From Marsupella aquatica (Eukaryota > Marchantiophyta), in the NCBI GenBank assembly GCA_973895155.1, contig OZ316893.1, forward strand, positions 9,920,001 to 9,984,000: a DNA stretch of 64,000 bases, read 5' to 3'. The notes under the pieces were generated by a model. It had not been told where the DNA came from and did not search any database. It saw only the letters and a list, made by a program, of their open reading frames with translations. Shown piece after piece: positions 57,673 through 64,000 of this stretch; positions within the stretch are counted from its first letter, which is position 1; the number at the start of each line of letters is the position of its first letter. The translations under genes were made by a program, and so were the position numbers.

Positions 57673-58552
57673 ATTTGGAACTCTATGCAGTTGTCAGCCT
57701 TACTAGGTTTTTTGGTTACACAATCTCTATAGGAACAGTTCTATATGCTACTACACATTTACTCTTACTCAAGACCATTTTTAGTTTCAAATTGATTTAT
57801 TAGTACTATTGCGATGCTTCTTAAATACAGTAACAATGTGTTCAGGACAAAATGAGGGCTTTAGCCTAATTTTTGGGTCACTATTATTGCCTGCCCAGGT
57901 TACAAAGAATTAATACTTTAATCGAGACTTTAATAGCTTAACAAATAATTGTACTCCCACTGTTTGTGGTTCTTTTTTTCTCTTCTTTCTCACCTACCAA
58001 GACATATTAAGTAGAGGACAAATCTCACCATGACTTGCACAGCATTTGAAGTGCATTCCCTAAAATATTTAATTTCATTCCTACTATATATTTCTCTTGT
58101 TCTTTTTTTCCTTTGAGCCCACATAATCATGCAGCATTATCAGGTGATGGGAAGCTGCAATTATATACTTCTCTTCTCCAAAGAGGTTTGATTAAGGTTT
58201 GCAGCTCTGCCAACTCTCTACTATTCGATGCAATCTACGGCTCAAAATCTAGACCTAAAAGAGATTTACCACTGAGGAAAAACAGCATTGGAAAATCTTG
58301 AATAATAAAACAACAAAGGAAAAAAAATGATGCCTGCATTGTGATTGATTGAATTTGCATTCTGGGGGAAAACTTGCATATCTAGATTATCTCCTTTGTT
58401 GCCTCTAGACATTTTATTCATCCCTGCCCCAGTGTACTCCCATGTGGGATGCAATGCAAGTAAAAGTGTACTTGCCCCTCCCCTTGGTACGTGCATGAAA
58501 TGAGTACACTACATGAAAACAAGTGTACTTGGCAACTATTTCATTCAAAAAG

Positions 58553-59040
58553 TAACTCTTTTGGGGCATAATACATACCTTGCCCTGATTTTTTCTATTT
58601 ATCATGATCCCACTGTTTATGTTAGTCAGTTAAGGAAATTAACCTGGGTTAGCTCCTTCACATCCATTGACTATCATTGCACCTAGTCCTGGAGTTGGAT
58701 GGCTTTGGTCTCCTTCACGGTGACTTTGACCACCCTCAATAGGACAGGCAAAGTGGGTGGCAGAGGACTGGTTGTGAGCAAGGACAGGTTGGCCTTGGAC
58801 ACAGGCTATGTGTAGGATGGGAGGATCGGACCATCCTACCCACCCCTCGGTCAACTGATCCAAGGGTGGTCAAATTCATCTTGAGGGAGACCATGCTGTT
58901 CAATTGGAAAATTGGGAACAATGACAATTGGATGTGAAGGAGCTACCCTGGTTAGTTTTCTTAACACCAACAAAAATTGTGGCATTTGTGATAAGAAAAG
59001 AAAAACCAGTGGCAAGGTATGTATTATGCCAAAAAAGAGT
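58553..59040. mobile_element. Fold-back element with TIRs of about 130 bp
   Basis: The left arm (58553-58683) is the imperfect reverse complement of the right arm (58912-59040). The best blocks are GCATAATACATACCTTGCC near 58567 (GGCAAGGTATGTATTATGCC at 59011-59030) and GCTCCTTCACATCCA near 58652 (TGGATGTGAAGGAGC at 58929-58943). The central 228 bp is non-coding. This is a non-autonomous element of fold-back or Mutator-like type; no target duplication was assigned. Confidence 0.75.
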
Positions 59041-60871
59041 GACAATCTCTTGACGGGCAATCTGGTAATTCCCAGTTTAAACAAAACAATAAAGTTTATC
59101 ATTGTATGGAAGCATATATTGTCATATTTTGATGTGTGAATTAATCGGAACCCTTTTATAACAGTATTGTCTTCCCCCAAACACAAGGCCATGGTATTGT
59201 ATTCAAATAGTGGGCCATGCCTGGGGTGCTTTATTTGAATACAGTGCCCAGTGCGTTGTGTTTGAGTTTTGACTCTCAATTTTCACCTGGTTTTCTGTGC
59301 TTGCGGTGTTGTGTTTAAAATGTGACATTGTGTTGGAGTATTGGCATTGTGGTTGAATTTTGACATTATGGGATGAATGGAGGGCATAAGCAACAATGAC
59401 AGGCATAGTTAACTATTGTGTCTTATTTAGAGAGAAATGCTGGAGTTCAAGCTTCTTCCACTTCCCAACAATATTTCCTCCCAGAAAGGAATGTGTAGGT
59501 AAATAATTTGACCACTGAAAGAGGATTTAAAGTACATCTTTATGATTTCTGGTAGTTTGGAGACAGATGTAATTATTTGTACAGGGTAAAGTTGTTGATT
59601 GGCATTTCGACGGAGTATGTCTGGGCCATATTTCTCCCAAAATTGTTGCCACCATTGCTTTTCTTCTACTCTAACTGTAATGTGGAGATACAAATTAGAA
59701 CACTCAATTGATATGACAACCATTCCAGTTGCCCATCTGCTTGTAACGATGAGGCTCAGAGAATGGATTTGTGTCATGCAATTGATTTCATGAACTCACA
59801 TCTTTGGTGCTCAATGTCATTACTTTCATTAGGGTCCAACTTGAACAGAGGGCCAAATTCAAACACAACGCCCACTTCAAAAACAACGCCCGGGAGTTAT
59901 GTTCAATGGACCAAGTGCTCTAATTGAAAGCACTTTTTTATTATGGGACCAAACAAATTCCATTTTTGAACGGGGAAATGGTAATTTTGATATAAGTTCT
60001 TCTGCGTGGAGGAAGGCACCAACGAAGTGGACGAAAAGCCCACAAGAAATTGCTCTTCAGACCAGAGCCGTTCGATACGAAGAGATGACATACTCTGATG
60101 TCACCGGGACCGCCACCTCGAGATGAAAATTATTTTACGCATTTTGAACAGTAAAATTCTGCTGCAAGACTGCTTTTGCGGATTAAAAAAGGTTCTGTAA
60201 GAGGTCATTTGTCATCCGTCTTCAGTCACAGAGAGCAGTCCACAAAGAGCGGAGCTCAATGACATTGAGACACGCATTCTCACGAGGCTACATCGATTGG
60301 CTGCCAGAGAATCTGCATGTACACGTACCTGCTTTCTCTAGAGGGGCCACTGCAGGGAGCTAGAGAGCAGCCCCTCATGAGACTCTTCAGAGCGCTGGAT
60401 CCCAAGAGCTGGACCTCGTATGGGTGACCTTTGCATCCGTTCGGGATCGGTAGCCCAGTTTGGGTTCGGGAAATTCTCAATCTTCTGATGTCACTCAGGA
60501 ACTGGTGAGCATTTCGAATCATGGGCCTCAGGCGATGTCTTCCTCCTCAGGCGTACTGATTGAGGTCTCCCAATAGTCGTGTTTCAATTTGTTGGTGTCT
60601 TTCTGTCTTGTGCAGGAAACGTCTTGAGTTTGTAGCAAACGTAAGTATACCAGGTCTCTTCGTGTCTTCTTCGTCTGGTGGAAAGAATTGTGCTCTAGTG
60701 GTCGTCATCGGTCTGCTTCGTGAAGTCACCTGTCTGAATCCTAGTCACGTTGATTGCAAGTTATTCGGATTGTAGGGATCTAACTCTGTTGTGGGTACCC
60801 GTTGATTGTGAGTTCAGACAGGTGAATCACTCAAAAGGAAGGCTGGCTCACTCACAAGCTGCTCAAGAGCT

Positions 60872-62095
60872 ATGACTCCCCTACGAGGGCTGGCCTCGAC
60901 GTCGTGCTTAGAAGAAAGACGAGGGTATCATCAGGGCATGGGCATGTTACCGGACTACCTGTACAAGTTGGGTGGTATGCAGGGGAGCCCACTGAGGAAT
61001 TCTGAAGGCAGTGGTGCTGGAAATGCTCAACGTGCGTCCTCCTCCACACCTGCCTCGTCTTTGTCATCATTGAATCTGTTGAGAAGGAACTTAGGTAGTT
61101 CTAGTTCACCAGCTACGAGTGGTGATTACAATGGACACTCTCGTTTGGAGCCTAGAAGGCCAAATGCTCGGGGCAGCAGATTCATGGTTCCCTCAGCGGT
61201 TGAATCTGGCGGCATTGAGCTCTACTCCGCGAATTACTTTTACACTTGCGCAGTCGGTGGCGCCATATGCTGTGGATTGACGCATTGTTCAATGACCCCT
61301 GTAGACGTGATCAAGTGCAATATGCAGATTGATCCGGTCAAATACAACAGCATCTTGGGTGGATTTAAAACCGCTTATACGGAGGCAGGGATTGCTGGCC
61401 TAGTGAGGGGGTGGGTGCCAACTCTGTTTGGGTACACCGTTCAGGGTGCTGGTAAGTACGGTTTCTATGAGTTGTTTAAGTACTACTATGGAGAAAAGGT
61501 TGGGCCAGAAGCTGCTCAGCAGTATAAGACCTTGCTTTACCTGTCTGCCTCTGCATCTGCAGAATTCCTGGCAGACATAGGGCTCTGTCCATTTGAGGCT
61601 GTGAAGGTACGCGTACAAACCCAACCAGGATATGCGAAGGGTATATCTGATGGGCTTCCCAAATTGCTGGCCTCCGATGGATTTGCCGGTTTGTACAAGG
61701 GAATCGTCCCACTCTGGGGAAGGCAAATCCCTTACACCATGATGAAGTTCTCCACGTTTGAAACCACAGTTGAATATCTGTACAAGAATGTTGTGACGGT
61801 CCCAAAGGACGAACTTGGAGGGCTAGGTCAGCTTGGGGTCAGCTTTGTGGCCGGTTACATTGCAGGGATTGCCTGCGCCGTCATCTCACATCCTGCTGAC
61901 AATCTTGTGTCCTTCCTTAATAACAAAAAAGGAGCCACAGTCTCGCAGGCATTTGAGGAGATGGGAACACTGGCACTTTTCACCCGAGGACTTCCTCTTC
62001 GGATCTTCATGATTGGAACCCTCACTGCTGCGCAATGGGTAATTTATGACGCCTTCAAAGTATATGTTGGCCTGCCTACCACGGGTGGTCACTAG
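60872..62095 (+). CDS. Mitochondrial phosphate carrier (SLC25/PHT3 type), intronless
   Basis: Member of the mitochondrial carrier family that imports phosphate with protons across the inner membrane for ATP synthesis. It is a single 407-residue frame. All three carrier repeats have their signature: PVDVIK (143-148), PFEAVK (240-245) and PADNLV (341-346; the degenerate third motif is normal for phosphate carriers). Phosphate-carrier-specific blocks include the GLTHCSMTPVDVIKCNMQ start of repeat 1, GWVPTLFGYTVQGAGKYGFYE, and GLYKGIVPLWGRQIPYTMMKF. The first about 115 residues are Ser/Arg-rich (RRNLGSSSSPATSG, RRPNARGSRF) and act most likely as a presequence; a later Met is possible as start (residue 23, 25 or 36). 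The frame is intact, and the N-terminus is longer than I would expect. Plant homologues I know are spliced, so the lack of introns is notable. Confidence 0.9.
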   Translation: MTPLRGLASTSCLEERRGYHQGMGMLPDYLYKLGGMQGSPLRNSEGSGAGNAQRASSSTPASSLSSLNLLRRNLGSSSSPATSGDYNGHSRLEPRRPNARGSRFMVPSAVESGGIELYSANYFYTCAVGGAICCGLTHCSMTPVDVIKCNMQIDPVKYNSILGGFKTAYTEAGIAGLVRGWVPTLFGYTVQGAGKYGFYELFKYYYGEKVGPEAAQQYKTLLYLSASASAEFLADIGLCPFEAVKVRVQTQPGYAKGISDGLPKLLASDGFAGLYKGIVPLWGRQIPYTMMKFSTFETTVEYLYKNVVTVPKDELGGLGQLGVSFVAGYIAGIACAVISHPADNLVSFLNNKKGATVSQAFEEMGTLALFTRGLPLRIFMIGTLTAAQWVIYDAFKVYVGLPTTGGH

Positions 62096-63890
62096 GAAAG
62101 TCTTCGCTGCAAAAGTCGTAATAACCAATTGAAGGGCCAAAGCGGAATGGCTTGTCAAGGACAAATAGCATTCCACTGCAAACGATGGAGTCCTGATTTT
62201 CCTTGAATGTGGCAGTTTTTCAAAAATGATTTTGATTGAACTAGAAACGATTAGGACATCAGCGCCCTTCATTCCCGAATGACTTCTAAGATCCCTTTGC
62301 CAGTCTCGAGCGAGTGAAAGTTTGCCATCAATTCGAAGGATACATTTGAAAGTCTTTGAGACTATCGGTAGTTCACATGATCTGGCAAGGTGAAAGTGGG
62401 TGTCGATCTTCGTGAGTGGTTATCTAGAGACAGTAGAGGTGGCATGAGTTTCAGCTTGAAAGCATATGTACATTTTGTTCATAATGAGATTCACTTTTTC
62501 TCTACAGCTGATGTTCAATTATGCGCAGTGCAAATTTAGTTAACCTACTGGTAGATTGATCTCCGTAGAGTACCAGGTCTTCGAATGAATTCGGCCTCTG
62601 TAATGTTGGTTTTATTTGGTTTTGGTTCCTTGGTCTTGGCATTGGATTCGGATCTTGTTTGTCTCTTCTGTGTATCTAGTTACTTAGAATTGCCATCCTT
62701 TCTTTCGTCCTTGGTGTGCGTTTCGTTGCTTCGAAGGAGTAAGGATTCTGTAACACTCCTACATGCCTTCTATTTACAGGCTCGATTACAATCTCATGAT
62801 TGAATCTCTAGGAATTCGGTGCCTTACAATTTGTGTACATGCTGGGCATACAATCAAGATTTACGATCGGCTTTTTGCACTTGGACAACTAAGTGCACCA
62901 AGCCCAATGCCACAAGCTTTGGTTACCGACGAATGTCAACAAAGAAGAGTGCATAGAATAAATGAATCAGCTTAAATTATCTGATCCAATGCACCTTTGC
63001 ATCATACTGAATATTGGGCGAGTCGGTTTTCCCTGAGTAACTGGAGTGACTCCATGGATGTCTGCTTTGACAAACAAAGTGCAGCATTTGGTTTTGGAAA
63101 TGATCAGTTCCATATTGTATTGTTTGGCAAATGCAAAAGGAGTAATTACTCTGCATGTGTTACAAGTTACGACAAACATGGCTCAATTCAATACATATGT
63201 TTTTGATTTCCAATTGTGAGGTGGTCATCATTCCGCTCGTCACTCTGATGTTGCAAATTATTTTCATGACTAGATGTCCGTTGTAGTCCTCCATAGACAT
63301 GTGAAGGTGAGTAAAGAGGGAAAGAGTCTTAGAGCCACGCTGAGTGCTGCGGGTCCAGAAAGCCATCATCCTTGTTCATGTCAGTGGTAGCAACGCTCTT
63401 CCTTCTCTGTTGGGTGAAATCTCTTTTTTCGTGCCCGTGAAGCAAGAGGAAAGAGAGAACTAAAGAGAAACCCGTATCCTAGTTTCTACCAGTTTTCAAC
63501 TTGTAAGATATATGTTCATGCTATGGGCGGAGTCTTGTAATGTAGTTTCTAACAAGATCGGTTTATGTGGGGCAGCTGTTTCTCAAAAGGTGGTCAGGGT
63601 ATCGATGACCTACCAGCAGTGCCTATGATGTTCATTTCTTCTCCTATGCCGGTAGTCCTTGAGAAACTTCCTTCCAACGGTGTACTTCTCACTGGTCTTA
63701 TAATGGAGATAGTTGGCAAATTAGCCCTGTTGAAGCTAGGATGAGCATCATGTCCTACACGCCTGCCTTGCTACCCAACACCTGCTATGTCAGAATCCCA
63801 TCATAATCTGGAGGTAGACTTTAGGCTGTTCAAAAGTAGCTTCAGGAGGCAGCCCTCAGGCTCCACTAGCCCAATGTCCTTGTGTTGCAG
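62096..63890. other. Downstream sequence of the phosphate carrier, no further gene
   Basis: Probably 3' untranslated sequence followed by intergenic DNA. Small open frames on both strands have no recognisable features. Confidence 0.5.
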
Positions 63891-64000
63891 AGAATATGTT
63901 GAGATCAGGAAAATATGTTGAGATCAGGAAAATATGTTGAGGTTAAAAAAAAAGACGTTGATGAGAGGAAAAGGTGTCGAGGTGAGGAAAATAAATCGAG
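63891..64000. repeat. Degenerate tandem repeat, period about 19 bp, running off the window
   Basis: Units of AATATGTTGAGATCAGGAA (twice, identical), then AATATGTTGAGGTTAAAA, GACGTTGATGAGAGGAAA, GGTGTCGAGGTGAGGAAA and ATAAATCGAG. The array continues beyond the window end. Confidence 0.9.

Larger units (their letters stand above)
55270..60871. other. Intergenic stretch, no gene recognised
   Basis: Upstream sequence of two divergent genes with the repeats and elements listed separately. The last few hundred bases (about 60.2-60.87 kb) are more gene-like in composition and probably hold the promoter and 5' leader of the phosphate carrier; a TTGTGCAG acceptor-like site at about 60617 may end a leader intron. 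Confidence 0.45.

Noticed and set aside
1-64000. CRISPR arrays, bacterial operons or prophage
   Set aside because: No array of regularly spaced identical repeats with unique spacers; introns and plant transposons show that this is eukaryotic DNA.

Overview
The window is nuclear DNA from a land plant. It holds ordinary spliced and unspliced plant genes (a class C-type GH9 endoglucanase, a VPS62/DUF946-family protein, a mitochondrial phosphate carrier) embedded in transposon-rich sequence with plant-type Copia, CACTA and LINE elements. Long AT-rich intergenic stretches and large nested insertions fit a mid-sized, repeat-rich genome. A seedless plant (bryophyte or lycophyte grade) is possible, but nothing here fixes the species.

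Layout. 0-5.3 kb: a decayed Copia LTR, a fold-back element, a broken LINE (reverse transcriptase and zinc-binding domain on the minus strand) and a degenerate tandem array. 5.3-13.5 kb: no gene recognised, only low-complexity tracts and repeats. 13.6-15.0 kb: a two-exon plus-strand gene of unknown family with a KEN-box-like motif, many S/T-P sites and two apparent frameshifts. 18.0-21.9 kb: a four-exon minus-strand GH9 gene with a C-terminal CBM49-like module. 21.9-29.4 kb: intergenic DNA with small MITEs and tandem repeats. 29.4-49.8 kb: a nested transposon complex. 53.4-55.3 kb: an intronless VPS62/DUF946-type gene. 55.3-60.8 kb: intergenic DNA with an apparently perfect 193-bp duplication, a homopolymer G tract and a fold-back element. 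60.9-62.1 kb: an intronless mitochondrial phosphate carrier gene.

The nested complex can be dated by layers. The oldest layer is a region rich in short palindromes (GGGATAC..GTATCCC), part of it a 178-bp tandem repeat. Into this a Copia element inserted (30195-46280; 385-bp LTRs about 97% identical; 5-bp target duplication AACTA). Later a 9.66-kb CACTA (En/Spm) element inserted into the Copia reverse transcriptase frame (31656-41311; CACTACAACA termini; 3-bp target duplication GCT). Three copies of an apparently unnamed ~300-bp MITE with 8-bp target duplications lie around the complex.

The most interesting object is the CACTA cargo. Beside a TNP2-type transposase and a divergently transcribed TNPA/Transposase_24-like gene, it carries an intact two-exon gene with a SET (lysine methyltransferase-like) domain. 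Its first exon encodes a Cys/His motif resembling the N-terminal transposase-associated domain, and that exon is in splice phase with both the SET exon and the TNP2 exon. The transposase has a stop and a frameshift, whereas the SET frame is open. A CACTA element carrying a histone-methyltransferase-like gene is the best candidate here for an undescribed system.
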